Assembly (NCBI RefSeq): GCF_019645875.1
Contig: NZ_CP081000.1
Coordinates: forward strand, 4,650,001 to 4,714,000
Origin: Mycolicibacterium senegalense
GTDB taxonomy: Bacteria > Actinomycetota > Actinomycetes > Mycobacteriales > Mycobacteriaceae
Length of the DNA stretch: 64,000 bases
Direction: 5' to 3'
The stretch's first letter is position 1; every line of letters begins with the position of its first letter. The position numbers and the translations under genes were made by a program. Below, one piece after another: positions 16,935 to 25,986 of this stretch. The notes beneath the pieces are model-generated. The model was given only the letters and a program-made list of their open reading frames with translations, made no database searches and was not told the origin of the DNA.

Positions 16935-18125
16935 ATGGCTAACAAAGTGTTCGTCGTCGGTGTGGGGATGACGAAGTTCGAGAAACCGGGACGTCGCGAG
17001 GGTTGGGACTACCCGGACATGGCGCGCGAGTCGGGCACCAAGGCACTCGAGGACGCCGGTATCTCCTACGACCAGGTGCAGCAGGGCTACGTCGGGTACT
17101 GCTCGGGTGATTCCACTTCGGGTCAGCGGGCGCTCTACGAGCTGGGCATGACCGGCATCCCGATCGTCAACGTCAACAACAACTGTTCCACCGGTTCGAC
17201 CGCGCTTTACCTTGCCGCGCAAGCGATTCGCGGCGGCCTGGCCGATTGCACCATCGCGCTGGGCTTCGAGAAGATGCAGCCCGGCTCGCTTCAGGCGGGT
17301 GCGCAGGACCGCGAATCCCCGCTGGGCAAACACGTCAAGGCCCTGGCCGAGATCGACGAGTTCGCCTTCCCCGTCGCGCCGTGGATGTTCGGCGCCGCCG
17401 GCCGCGAGCACATGAAGAAGTACGGCACCACCGCCGAGCATTTCGCGAAGATCGGCTACAAAAACCACAAGCACTCGGTGAACAACCCGTATGCGCAGTT
17501 CCAGGACGAGTACACCCTCGACGACATCCTGGCCGCCAAGATGATCTCCGATCCGCTGACCAAGCTGCAGTGCTCCCCCACCTCGGACGGGTCGGGTGCG
17601 GCGATCGTGGCCAGCGAGGCGTTCGTCGACAAGCACGGCCTGGCCGGCCAGGCGGTCGAGATCGTCGGGCAGGCGATGACCACCGACTTCGCCTCGACCT
17701 TCGACGGCAGCGCCGCCAACATCATCGGCTACGACATGAATGTCCAAGCCGCACAGCAGGTCTACGCACAGTCCGGCCTGGGTCCCGAGGACTTCCAGGT
17801 CATCGAGTTGCACGACTGCTTCTCCGCCAACGAGCTGCTGCTGTACGAAGCCCTCGGCCTGTGCGGCGAGGGTGAGGCTCCGCGGCTGATCGACGACAAC
17901 GACACCACCTACGGCGGTCGCTGGGTGGTCAACCCGTCCGGCGGGCTGATCTCCAAGGGCCACCCGCTGGGCGCGACGGGCCTGGCCCAGTGCTCCGAGC
18001 TGACCTGGCAGTTGCGCGGCACCGCCGACAAGCGCCAGGTCGACGGAGTCACCGCCGCCCTGCAGCACAACATCGGCCTCGGCGGCGCCGCCGTCGTGAC
18101 GGCCTACCAGCGCGCCGAGCGGTAA
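16935..18125 (+). CDS. ltp1: Lipid-transfer-protein-type thiolase, Ltp1-like
   Basis: Protein of 396 residues from ATG 16935. It is the thiolase domain of the SCP-x/Ltp class: Cys84 in NVNNNCSTGST, the C-terminal histidine motif SGGLISKGHPLGATG, and ELHDCFSANE. No SCP2 sterol-carrier domain is attached. It is extremely close to the M. tuberculosis Ltp1 (Rv2790c) I remember. Members act in cholesterol and acyl-CoA catabolism, some as retro-aldolases. Its context beside FadD14 fits lipid degradation. It is not part of this locus in M. tuberculosis, so it has moved here in this lineage. Confidence 0.88.
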   Translation: MANKVFVVGVGMTKFEKPGRREGWDYPDMARESGTKALEDAGISYDQVQQGYVGYCSGDSTSGQRALYELGMTGIPIVNVNNNCSTGSTALYLAAQAIRGGLADCTIALGFEKMQPGSLQAGAQDRESPLGKHVKALAEIDEFAFPVAPWMFGAAGREHMKKYGTTAEHFAKIGYKNHKHSVNNPYAQFQDEYTLDDILAAKMISDPLTKLQCSPTSDGSGAAIVASEAFVDKHGLAGQAVEIVGQAMTTDFASTFDGSAANIIGYDMNVQAAQQVYAQSGLGPEDFQVIELHDCFSANELLLYEALGLCGEGEAPRLIDDNDTTYGGRWVVNPSGGLISKGHPLGATGLAQCSELTWQLRGTADKRQVDGVTAALQHNIGLGGAAVVTAYQRAER

Positions 18126-18138
18126 CCGTTCTTCCGCC

Positions 18139-18194
18139 GAGCAGACGCATATGTACCCAAACTCCCGGCGTGTCGGGTACATATGTGTCTGCTC
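18139..18194. repeat. 56-bp inverted repeat between convergent genes
   Basis: Left arm GAGCAGACGCATATGTACCC (18139-18158) and right arm 18175-18194 are complementary at 19 of 20 positions (one G-T), with a 16-base loop. It lies 14 bases after ltp1 and 42 bases before the end of fadD14, which converges on it. It could serve as a bidirectional terminator, although no T-tract is present. It is unlike the palindromes at 1431 and 2413. Confidence 0.8.
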
Positions 18195-18235
18195 ACGGGA
18201 GGACTCAGCCCGTCAACATCGCGTCGGCCGGCGTA

Positions 18236-19858
18236 CTAGAGCGTGATCACCTCATAGGCGCCGTCGGCGTGACGGGCCCGGATGGTCTTCTTGTCGTACT
18301 TGCCCACGCTGGTGCGCGGTACCTGCTCGATGAACGTCCACCGCTCGGGCAGCCACCAGCGGACCACCTTGTCCGCCAGGAACTCCCGTAGTTCGGCCGG
18401 CTCCGCTGACGCCCCCTCGTTCAGCACCACCACTGCCAGCGGACGTTCCTGCCAGCGTTCGTCGGGCACCCCCACCACGGCGGCCTCCAGCACCGCCGGG
18501 TGGGCGATGAGGTGGTTCTCCAGTTCCACCGAGGAGATCCACTCGCCGCCGGATTTGATGACGTCCTTGGCCCGGTCGGTCAGGGTCACATAGCCCTGCG
18601 GATCGATCACGCCGACGTCCCCGGTGCGCAGCCAACCGCTGTCGAACTTCTCCGAGTCGCGGTCCAGGTAGTAGGACCCGGTGATCCACGGCCCGCGCAC
18701 CTCCAACTCACCGACGGCGTCGCCGTCGCCGGGCAGCGGGGCTCCTTCGTCGTCGACGATGCGCACCTCCACGCCGCACATCGGGCGGCCCTGGCTGACC
18801 CGCATCTGCCAGCCACGTTCCTCGGTAACTCCGGGCAACGGCTTGGCGACGGTGGCCAGCGGCGAGGTCTCGGTCATCCCCCAGGCCTGCTGGATGTACA
18901 CGCCGTACCGTTCCTGGAACTCCTGCATCAAGGACAACGGCACCGCCGAACCGCCGCACGCGACCAGTCGCAGCGACGAAACGTCATGTCCCGGTTCCTT
19001 TTCCAAGCGGTGCACGACGTCGTTCCAGATGGTCGGCACGGCACCGGCCAGCGTCGGGCGCTGCGATTCGATCAGGTCGATCAACGAGGCACCGTCCATG
19101 AACCGGTCGGGCATCACCAGGTTGGCGCCGGCCATCAGCGCCGCGTAGGGCAGCCCCCAGGCATTGGCGTGGAACATCGGCACGATCGGCAGCACCGAGT
19201 CGCTGCAGCTGACGTCGAGCGCATTGCCCGTGCAGGTGTTCAACGCGTGCAGATAACTCGAGCGGTGGCTGTACACCACACCTTTCGGGTTTCCCGTGGT
19301 GCCGCTGGTGTAACACATTGCCGCCGCGGAGTTTTCGTCGACCTCCGGCCAGTCGAACTCTTCTGGGTGCCCGGCCAGCAGCTCGTCCCAGTGCTCGACG
19401 GTCACGCCTTTCAACGCGCTCACGTCGCCTTCGCCGACCACGATCACGGTGTGCACGGTTTCCAGCAGCGGCAGCACGGGGGCCAGCAGCGGCACCAGGG
19501 AGGCGTCGGCGATCACCACGTTGTCGGCGGCCTCGTTGGCGATGTAGGCGATCTGCTCGGGCGAGAGCCGGATGTTCAGGGTGTGCAGTACCGCGCCCAT
19601 CGCGGGCACGGCGAGATAGGCGGCGAGGTGTTCGGTGTTGTTCCACATGAACGTGCCGACGCGCTGGTCGCCGTCGATGCCGAGCCGACGCAGGGCGTGC
19701 GCCAGCTGGGCCGCCTGCCCACCCAGCTCCCGGTAGCTGATCGTGCGGTAGCGGCCCTGGCCGCAGGCGGTGGTCACGGTCCGGTCCCCGTTGACACCGC
19801 AGGCGTGTCGCAGGATCGCGGTGATCGTCAACGGCCAGTTCTGCATCGTGCTCTTCAC
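18236..19858 (-). CDS. fadD14: Fatty-acyl-CoA synthetase / ligase FadD14
   Basis: Adenylating enzyme of 540 residues from GTG 19858 (ATG 19846 also possible). Seen: P-loop-like AMCYTSGTTGNPKG, the WGMTETSPLA motif, the GWLRTGDVG core and the catalytic lysine in RTSVGKYDKK. It activates carboxylic acids to acyl-AMP, then acyl-CoA. The length and order match medium- to long-chain ligases; by synteny it equals Rv1058. It supplies acyl-CoA to the beta-oxidation genes of this block. Confidence 0.9.
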   Translation of the reverse strand: MKSTMQNWPLTITAILRHACGVNGDRTVTTACGQGRYRTISYRELGGQAAQLAHALRRLGIDGDQRVGTFMWNNTEHLAAYLAVPAMGAVLHTLNIRLSPEQIAYIANEAADNVVIADASLVPLLAPVLPLLETVHTVIVVGEGDVSALKGVTVEHWDELLAGHPEEFDWPEVDENSAAAMCYTSGTTGNPKGVVYSHRSSYLHALNTCTGNALDVSCSDSVLPIVPMFHANAWGLPYAALMAGANLVMPDRFMDGASLIDLIESQRPTLAGAVPTIWNDVVHRLEKEPGHDVSSLRLVACGGSAVPLSLMQEFQERYGVYIQQAWGMTETSPLATVAKPLPGVTEERGWQMRVSQGRPMCGVEVRIVDDEGAPLPGDGDAVGELEVRGPWITGSYYLDRDSEKFDSGWLRTGDVGVIDPQGYVTLTDRAKDVIKSGGEWISSVELENHLIAHPAVLEAAVVGVPDERWQERPLAVVVLNEGASAEPAELREFLADKVVRWWLPERWTFIEQVPRTSVGKYDKKTIRARHADGAYEVITL

Positions 19859-19965
19859 GGGCGCGATGGTATGCGCTCGCCGACCGGCGCCGGCGGGAAC
19901 GATTCGAATTCCCCGAACGATGTACGTAGGGGAAGATGGACAGGTAACGACGGAAGGACGTGCCG

Positions 19966-20274
19966 ATGCGCGTGAAATGGTCCCTGCTGGCAGTCACGGT
20001 GGCTGTGTTCGGGGCAATCGGCGCGTCGTCTGCCGTGGCGTCGGCCGAGACGGCGCAGGAGACCATCGACCGCCTGCAGTCCGAGGGGTACACCGTCACC
20101 ATCGACAAGATCGGCACCGCACCGCTGGACCACTGCACTGTGACCAGCGTGCGCAATCCCCAGCAGGTCAGCCAATTGGTGCCGTATGTCGGGCCCGGTC
20201 TCGGTGGCGACCGGATCCTGGTGCCGTCGGTCACCAGCCGCACCGTGTCGGTGTCGCTGAACTGCCAGCGCTGA
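19966..20274 (+). CDS. Small exported protein, twin A
   Basis: 102 residues with a cleavable signal peptide (hydrophobic stretch about 6-25, cleavage near ASAET). The mature part reads ETIDRLQSEGYTVTIDKIG, then a DHCTVTSVRNPQ segment and a C-terminal TVSVSLNC, so it has two cysteines likely to form a disulfide. ATG 19966 is preferred over GTG 19960 because GGAAGG is then correctly spaced. No known function; such proteins are common in mycobacteria. It ends 3 bases before the paralogous twin B, which converges on it. Confidence 0.75.
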   Translation: MRVKWSLLAVTVAVFGAIGASSAVASAETAQETIDRLQSEGYTVTIDKIGTAPLDHCTVTSVRNPQQVSQLVPYVGPGLGGDRILVPSVTSRTVSVSLNCQR

Positions 20275-20277
20275 AAC

Positions 20278-20592
20278 TTACTTCGAGCAGTCCAGTGACA
20301 CCGTGATGGTGCGTCGCACCACCACGGGTACCAGGTCGAATTCCTTCGCGCCGTTCTTGCCGAACCGTTCGACCCGGATCAGCTTGGTCTGGGACTGTGG
20401 GTTGCGGACGCTGGTGACGATGCACTGATCGAGTGGGGCGCTGCCCACCCGGTCGATGTTGACGTAGTAGCCCTCGGCTTCCAGTAACCCGATGGTCTCG
20501 ACCGCCGAGTCGGCAGAGGCCGATCCGGCGGGCGCCAAAATGGTTCCCAGTGCCGCCCCCGACGCGGCCATCATGATGATCGATGTGTACAT
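20278..20592 (-). CDS. Small exported protein, twin B
   Basis: 104 residues with a signal peptide (cleavage near GSASAD), then ETIGLLEAEGYYVNIDRVG, the DQCIVTSVRNPQ segment and a C-terminal TITVSLDC. It is clearly paralogous to twin A: the same order of motifs, the same two cysteines and the same length. Start ATG 20592. The two genes face each other tail to tail with 3 bases between stops, the mark of an inverted tandem duplication. Function unknown. Confidence 0.75.
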   Translation of the reverse strand: MYTSIIMMAASGAALGTILAPAGSASADSAVETIGLLEAEGYYVNIDRVGSAPLDQCIVTSVRNPQSQTKLIRVERFGKNGAKEFDLVPVVVRRTITVSLDCSK

Positions 20593-20687
20593 GGCCGTGT
20601 CTTCTTTCGTGCTTCCCGCATTCACTCTTTCGGTGATGCCCTGCCCCTTGTTACGGGCGTGAGCGGCTGCGGGTTCAACGACGAAGG

Positions 20688-22043
20688 CTAGGCGTGAGCG
20701 GGTTCTGCCACTGTGGCCTGTTGGTCGACCATGGTGAGCTCGTCGAACGGGTCGTCGCCGCGCAGCACCGCATCGACCTTGGCCTTGTCCACGGTGTGCG
20801 TCCACGAGCCGACGAGCAGGGTGGCCACCGCATTGCCGGAGAAGTTGGTCACCGCGCGGGCTTCAGACATGAACCGGTCGATCCCGACGATCAGCCCGAC
20901 CCCGTCGAGCAGGTCAGGGCGGTGGGCCTGCAGCCCGCCGGCCAGCGTGGCCAATCCGGCACCGGTCACGCCGGCGGCTCCCTTCGAGGCGACGATCATG
21001 AACACCAGCAGGCCGATCTGCTGCCCTACGGACATCGGTGCGTGCAGCGCGTCGGCGATGAACAGCGCTGCCATGGTCAAGTAGATCGCGGTGCCGTCGA
21101 GGTTGAACGAATATCCGGTCGGCACAACGACACCCACGGTGCTGCGCTCGACGCCCAGGTGCTCCATCTTGGCGATCAGCCGTGGCAGCGCCGACTCCGA
21201 CGAGGACGTCGAGAAGATCAGCAGGTACTCGCGGGCGAGGTACCGCACCAGTTTGAAAATGGACACTCCCGACACGGCGCGAAGCAGAATGCCGAGGACG
21301 CCGAACACGAACAGCACGCAAGTCACATAGAACCCGAGCATGAGGGTCAACAGCTGGGTGACAGCGGTCCAGCCGGTCTGTCCGACGACGTTGGCGATCG
21401 CGCCGAAGGCACCGATGGGCGCCAGCCACAGGATCATGATCAGCACCTTGAACACCAGCTTCTGCAGGTGCTCGATGCCGCGCAGGATCGGTTCACCGGA
21501 GCTGCCCATGCCTTGCAGCGCGAACCCCACCAACAACGCCACGAACAAGGCTTGCAGCACACTTCCGGCAGTCAGCGCCGAGAACAGCGTCTCGGGGATG
21601 ATGCCCTGGACGAAGTCCATGAGGCCACCGGCCTCGTGTGCCTTCTCCGCGAGCTCGGCACCCTTGCCCGCCGAGCTCTCCGAGAGGTGCATGCCGCTGC
21701 CCGGGTGGATCAGGTTGCCGACCACGAGACCGATGGCCAGCGCGATCGTCGACATCGCCAGGAAGTACCCGAAGGCCAGGCCACCGACCTTGCCGACGGT
21801 GGCAGCCTTACGCACCGAGCCGATTCCCAACACGATGGTGCAGAAGATGATCGGCGAGATCATCATCTTGATCAGGTTCACGAACATGGTGCCGAGCACG
21901 CCGACGCTCTTGCCGACCTCGGGGGCCACGAGCCCGACCACCACGCCGACGACGACGGCCGCGATGACCGCGATGTAGAGCCAGTGCGTGCGGTCGCGAC
22001 GCGTAGACGCCGGCTCCGGTTGCGGCTCAGCGGTGACGCTCAT
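20688..22043 (-). CDS. dctA: C4-dicarboxylate : cation symporter DctA
   Basis: Protein of 451 residues from ATG 22043, with GGAGGTTG upstream. It has about eight membrane segments and the glutamate/dicarboxylate transporter hallmarks: the serine-rich re-entrant loop STSSSESALPRL, the TGYSFNLDGTAIYLTMA motif in TM7 and GAAGVTGAG in the second re-entrant loop. It imports succinate, fumarate or malate with protons or sodium. The sensor kinase and response regulator at 22622-24887 are of the type that controls such genes. Confidence 0.92.
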   Translation of the reverse strand: MSVTAEPQPEPASTRRDRTHWLYIAVIAAVVVGVVVGLVAPEVGKSVGVLGTMFVNLIKMMISPIIFCTIVLGIGSVRKAATVGKVGGLAFGYFLAMSTIALAIGLVVGNLIHPGSGMHLSESSAGKGAELAEKAHEAGGLMDFVQGIIPETLFSALTAGSVLQALFVALLVGFALQGMGSSGEPILRGIEHLQKLVFKVLIMILWLAPIGAFGAIANVVGQTGWTAVTQLLTLMLGFYVTCVLFVFGVLGILLRAVSGVSIFKLVRYLAREYLLIFSTSSSESALPRLIAKMEHLGVERSTVGVVVPTGYSFNLDGTAIYLTMAALFIADALHAPMSVGQQIGLLVFMIVASKGAAGVTGAGLATLAGGLQAHRPDLLDGVGLIVGIDRFMSEARAVTNFSGNAVATLLVGSWTHTVDKAKVDAVLRGDDPFDELTMVDQQATVAEPAHA

Positions 22044-22178
22044 CGGTACAACCTCCAGCTCGGTCCGGGTCCGCATGAATGCGCTCTACAAGCACTGTCG
22101 ACCTTAGGGTGAGCCAGGTCACGCTTTAGTTCATTCTGTTCACGCCGCGAGTCGCCGCTCGCAGAGAGTCGCCGCTGC

Positions 22179-22448
22179 TCAGATACCGGTGCAGAGTGCG
22201 ACGAATGGGATCGGCGCGCAGATGCCCACCGAGAAGTAGGGCGTGATGTCGCCGTTCCAGGCCGGCGGAGGGGGCGGCGGGGGCGGTGGCAACGGGGCCG
22301 CCACGCACGAGTTGGTGGGCGGGTCGAAGACCGTGCCGGGTCCGCATTCGGCCGCTGCGCCGCGCGCCGGGGAAACCGCCGTCACTACTGCCAGTGTGGC
22401 AACCGCGGCCATGACAATGGTCGTCAAGCGATGATTCATCCAGCTCAT
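22179..22448 (-). CDS. Small exported proline-rich protein
   Basis: 89 residues. A signal peptide (to about residue 31, ARGAAA) is followed by CGPGTVFDPPTNSC, a run of nine prolines, and a C-terminal hydrophobic cysteine-containing stretch ICAPIPFVALC. Four cysteines suggest two disulfides outside the cytoplasm. Start ATG 22448 follows GGGAGA. It lies between dctA and the two-component genes. No function is known. A GAGTCGCCGCT direct repeat (22149 and 22168 region) lies just after its stop. Confidence 0.65.
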   Translation of the reverse strand: MSWMNHRLTTIVMAAVATLAVVTAVSPARGAAAECGPGTVFDPPTNSCVAAPLPPPPPPPPPAWNGDITPYFSVGICAPIPFVALCTGI

Positions 22449-22621
22449 CGCAGGTCTCCCTTGGATCTACCCTCGACCCTGCTTATCGTCAGATTCTACG
22501 TCGGCATGCCCGCCTGCCACAGCCCTCGATCGGCGGTGACGAGTGCTCGTCGCGAACCTGCTACCAGCGGATATCCGAGCCACTATTTTGGGAGATCATT
22601 GCCTTCTCAATCGGAGGTGCT

Positions 22622-24181
22622 GTGACGCACTGGTGGCGACGGTGGTTGGGTCGGGCCTGGCCGCGCTCGCTGGCCGGGCAGGCCATCGCGCTGCAGGTCC
22701 TGGTGGTCGCGGTGGTGGTGCTGACCGGAACGGCGCTGGCCCTGCTCGATGCCCGTCGGGACGGCGAGGATGCCGCCCGCCAGCAGGTGATCGGTATCGC
22801 GACGGCCCTGGCGGACTCCCCGTCGACCGCGCAGGCCATCGAATCCGGCACTGCGACACAGGTTTTGCAGCCGGTCACCGAGGCGGTTCGCACCAGCACC
22901 GACATCGCGTTCATCACGATCATGGCGCCGGACGGAATCCGGTTCACTCACACCGACCCCAGCCAGATCGGCGGCCACTACCTTGGCACCGTTGAGCCGG
23001 CCTTACGCGGTGAGACGTTCAGCGAGGTATACACCGGGACGCTCGGCCCGTCGGTGCGCGCGGTCGCCCCGGTGCGTGGCCGCGACGGACGCGTCGTAGG
23101 CCTGATCTCGGCCGGGATCACCCAGCAGACCCTGGGGCAGCGCTGGCGCGCGCAGATTCCGACGATCGCCGCGGTAACGGCTGGGGCACTTGCAGTTTCG
23201 CTCATCGGGGTATGGGCCATCCGGCGGCGGCTGCTCCGCCAGACCCGGGGGCTGCGCCCGGACGAACTGCGGGTCATGTACGACCACCACGATGCGATCC
23301 TGCATTCGGTGTCCGAGGGGCTCGTCGTGCTCGATCGTGCCGGGGTGGCACTGGTCAACGATGAGGCGCGCCGACTGCTCGGCCTGGCGGCCGGTCCGGT
23401 CCGTCTGCACGACCTGCCGGAGTTTCTGCGCAGCGCGGATCCCGGGGTGCGCGACGAGCTTCACGTCACCGGAGACCGAGTGTTGGTGGTCAACCGCGCC
23501 CGCGTCGCCGGTAGAGCCGGGTCCGAGGTGGTCACGATTCGTGATCGCACCGAATTACAGGGCGCCTTGGGCGAACTCAGCTCACTGCAGGTGCTGGCCG
23601 ACTCGCTGCGGGCGCAGGCTCATGAGTCGGCGAACAAGCTGCACACGGTGGTCACCATGGTCGAGATGGGCCGGCCCCAGGACGCCGTCCGATTCGCCAC
23701 CAGCGAGTTGGAGCTGTCGCAACAGCTGGTGGACCGGCTGTCGCCGGCGGTCGGCGAGCCCGCCCTGGTGGCCCTGCTGCTCGGCAAGACCGCCCAGGCG
23801 AACGAACGGGGGATCGCCCTCACGGTCACCGAGGACACCCAGCTGTCCGCCGGCGCCGTCCTCACCGGACAGGAGATGGTGACCGTTCTGGGTAATCTGA
23901 TCGACAATGCGATGGATGCCTGTGACCGCGAGGATCCGTGGATCGAGGTCACGGTGAGCCAAGACGATCACAAGTTGTTGATCCGGGTGGCTGACAGCGG
24001 TCCCGGCATGGACGCCTCCACCTTCGAAAAGGCCATGCAGCGTGGATATTCGACCAAATCCGATTCGTCCGGCCACGGACTGGGGCTGGCCCTGGTGGCG
24101 CAGACGGTCAAACGGCACGGCGGGACGCTGCACACCGACGTGACGTACGGTTCGGTGGTCACGGCAACGGTGCCGCGATGA
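22622..24181 (+). CDS. CitA/DcuS-type sensor histidine kinase
   Basis: Protein of 519 residues from GTG 22622. TM1 at about 20-42, an extracytoplasmic PASp-like sensor domain (~45-178), TM2 (~181-200), a cytoplasmic PAS domain (~215-315), then the phospho-acceptor box with His334 in RAQAHESANKLH, the N box NLIDNAMDAC and the G boxes GPGMD and GHGLGLALV. This layout is the CitA/DcuS/DctB class, which senses citrate or C4-dicarboxylates. The box reads HES where HEF is usual. The next gene is its cognate regulator; dctA on the other strand is the likely target. Confidence 0.9.
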   Translation: MTHWWRRWLGRAWPRSLAGQAIALQVLVVAVVVLTGTALALLDARRDGEDAARQQVIGIATALADSPSTAQAIESGTATQVLQPVTEAVRTSTDIAFITIMAPDGIRFTHTDPSQIGGHYLGTVEPALRGETFSEVYTGTLGPSVRAVAPVRGRDGRVVGLISAGITQQTLGQRWRAQIPTIAAVTAGALAVSLIGVWAIRRRLLRQTRGLRPDELRVMYDHHDAILHSVSEGLVVLDRAGVALVNDEARRLLGLAAGPVRLHDLPEFLRSADPGVRDELHVTGDRVLVVNRARVAGRAGSEVVTIRDRTELQGALGELSSLQVLADSLRAQAHESANKLHTVVTMVEMGRPQDAVRFATSELELSQQLVDRLSPAVGEPALVALLLGKTAQANERGIALTVTEDTQLSAGAVLTGQEMVTVLGNLIDNAMDACDREDPWIEVTVSQDDHKLLIRVADSGPGMDASTFEKAMQRGYSTKSDSSGHGLGLALVAQTVKRHGGTLHTDVTYGSVVTATVPR

Positions 24182-24197
24182 GCAGAGGGCCGAGCCG

Positions 24198-24887
24198 ATG
24201 ATCCACGTTCTCATCGTCGAAGACGACCCATTGATCGCCGAGGCTCATCAGGTGTATCTCGGTCGCCTAGAGGGGTTTTCGGTGGCGGCGGTGGCGCATA
24301 CCGCACGAGACGCGATGCGGTCGGCAGCCGCCGCGGCGGCGTCCGAGCATCCCGTCGACCTGGTGCTGTTGGACATCGGATTGCCCGATGCCAACGGAAT
24401 CTCATTGGCGTCGGGCCTTTCCGGGTTGCAGCCGGCCCCCGACATCATCGCGATCACCTCTGAACGCGACCTGGAGATGGTGCGGGCCGCGGTGTCCCAC
24501 GGCGCCCTGGCGTATCTGCTCAAGCCGTTCACGTTCGCGGCTTTCCGCGATCGCCTGGAACGTTATCGCCGCTATCGCGAGGCGTTGCCGTCGGGAACCG
24601 ATGCGGCCAGCCAGGCCGAAGTCGACCGGGCCTTGGCCGAATTGCGGATAACGACTGACCGATCGACCACACCCAAAGGTGCGGCACCGCAGACCACCGA
24701 GGAGATCGCCGCCGCGGTGCGCGATGATCCCGGCGGGTTGACCGCCGACGAGGCAGCCAGGCAGGTCGGGGTATCGCGGGTGACGGCGTGGCGCTATCTC
24801 GAACGTCTCGCCGACGACGGCGTCGTCATGCGCAGCACGGAGTACGGGAAGGCCGGACGGCCACGCACCCGCTACCGGTGGCGCTGA
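24198..24887 (+). CDS. CitB/DcuR-type response regulator
   Basis: Protein of 229 residues. Receiver domain: acidic pair Asp9-Asp10, phospho-acceptor Asp59 in LVLLDIGLPD, Thr87 and Lys109 (LLKPF). A linker and a C-terminal winged helix-turn-helix (TADEAARQVGVSRVTAWRYL) follow, as in the CitB/DcuR family. Sixteen bases after the kinase gene, so same operon. Probable target: the dctA promoter between 22044 and 22178, or the region before the kinase. Confidence 0.9.
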   Translation: MIHVLIVEDDPLIAEAHQVYLGRLEGFSVAAVAHTARDAMRSAAAAAASEHPVDLVLLDIGLPDANGISLASGLSGLQPAPDIIAITSERDLEMVRAAVSHGALAYLLKPFTFAAFRDRLERYRRYREALPSGTDAASQAEVDRALAELRITTDRSTTPKGAAPQTTEEIAAAVRDDPGGLTADEAARQVGVSRVTAWRYLERLADDGVVMRSTEYGKAGRPRTRYRWR

Positions 24888-24888
24888 A

Positions 24889-25986
24889 TCAGGCGCCTGC
24901 CGCCTGGAGCGCGGGCAGCCGCTGCATTTCGATCTCGTCCACCGCGGCCAGCTGCGAGTAGAGCGACTCCGCGACGTCGAAGACGTTGACCTGGCCGTCG
25001 TAGTCGGCGATGTAGAGGCGGGTGCCGTTGTCGCGCAGGGCGACTGCGGCGGGCTGGGCGTGGACGTCCACGCTGCCGTGGATCTGGCTGGTCAGCGTGC
25101 ACCACACGATGACACGGTCGTAATCGACCAGGTAGGCGCGGGTGGCGTCGCGGCTGAGCACCAGTTGCGTCGGCGCAGCGCCGACCTCGACGGCGTCGAC
25201 GACCGCCCCGGCGGACAGATCGACGGTGTGGATCACCCCGCGGTGTTCCAGATCGGAGGTCAGCACGTAGGCGACGCCGTCGCCGACGGCGATGTCGCGG
25301 ATCGGGGCGCCGATCCACACCGTGGCCTGCGCCTGCGCGGTCTCGGTGTTGACGACGACCAGCCGGCTGCCGCGGAAGTCGGAGGTGGCGACGTACAGGC
25401 GCTTGCCGGTCGAGTCGATCTCGAGTGCGTCCAGGTTGACGCCCGCGCCGGTGGCGATGTCGATCGTGCCGACGCGCTCGGCGGTGGTGTCGATGACGGC
25501 GATGTCGATGCGCTCGTGACCGGCGCGGCCGGCGAACACGCGCTTGCCGTCCGGGCTGATGGCCAGGGCGGTGACGCTGAAGGCCAGAGGGTATTCGTTG
25601 AGCACCGCACCGGTGATGGTGTCGACCGTGACGATCGAGTCGTGCCCGGCGGTGGCGACGCTGACGTAGGCGCGGTCATCGGCGACCACGACGGCGAACG
25701 GGTCTCCGTCGAGGCGCACGGAACCCACCAGACCCATGGTGTGCGGGTTGATCACCGTCAGGCTCTGAGCGGCGGTGTTGGTGACGACGACGGTGTCGCG
25801 GTCGCGGTCGACGGCGATGTCGCCGATCGGCCCGCGCCCGACCTCGGCCAGACCGGCCACGTCGATGTCGTCGAGGGCGCCGTCGAATGCGACGCCGCGG
25901 GCGGACGTATCGTCGATGGCGCGCTCATCGCGCCCGGGGCGCAGCGCTTCACTCAGCGCGCGCAGGAAGTTGTTTGCCATCGTCAT
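24889..25986 (-). CDS. YncE/YVTN-type beta-propeller protein (Rv1057-type)
   Basis: Protein of ~365 residues with repeated VVVTNTAAQSLTVIN / YVSVATAGHDSIVTVD units typical of a seven-bladed YVTN propeller. No signal peptide is visible; it begins MTMANNFLRALSEALRPG. ATG 25986 is chosen because GGAGG lies five bases upstream; ATG 25980 and an earlier in-frame start are possible. Similar in start and build to M. tuberculosis Rv1057, a stress-responsive gene reported to be under SigE and MprA. Its stop is two bases from that of the convergent response regulator. Confidence 0.82.
   Translation of the reverse strand: MTMANNFLRALSEALRPGRDERAIDDTSARGVAFDGALDDIDVAGLAEVGRGPIGDIAVDRDRDTVVVTNTAAQSLTVINPHTMGLVGSVRLDGDPFAVVVADDRAYVSVATAGHDSIVTVDTITGAVLNEYPLAFSVTALAISPDGKRVFAGRAGHERIDIAVIDTTAERVGTIDIATGAGVNLDALEIDSTGKRLYVATSDFRGSRLVVVNTETAQAQATVWIGAPIRDIAVGDGVAYVLTSDLEHRGVIHTVDLSAGAVVDAVEVGAAPTQLVLSRDATRAYLVDYDRVIVWCTLTSQIHGSVDVHAQPAAVALRDNGTRLYIADYDGQVNVFDVAESLYSQLAAVDEIEMQRLPALQAAGA

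Noticed and set aside
20688..22112. Open frame antisense to dctA
   Set aside because: Shadow frame rich in Gln, His, Arg and Asp; dctA has intact transporter motifs on the other strand.
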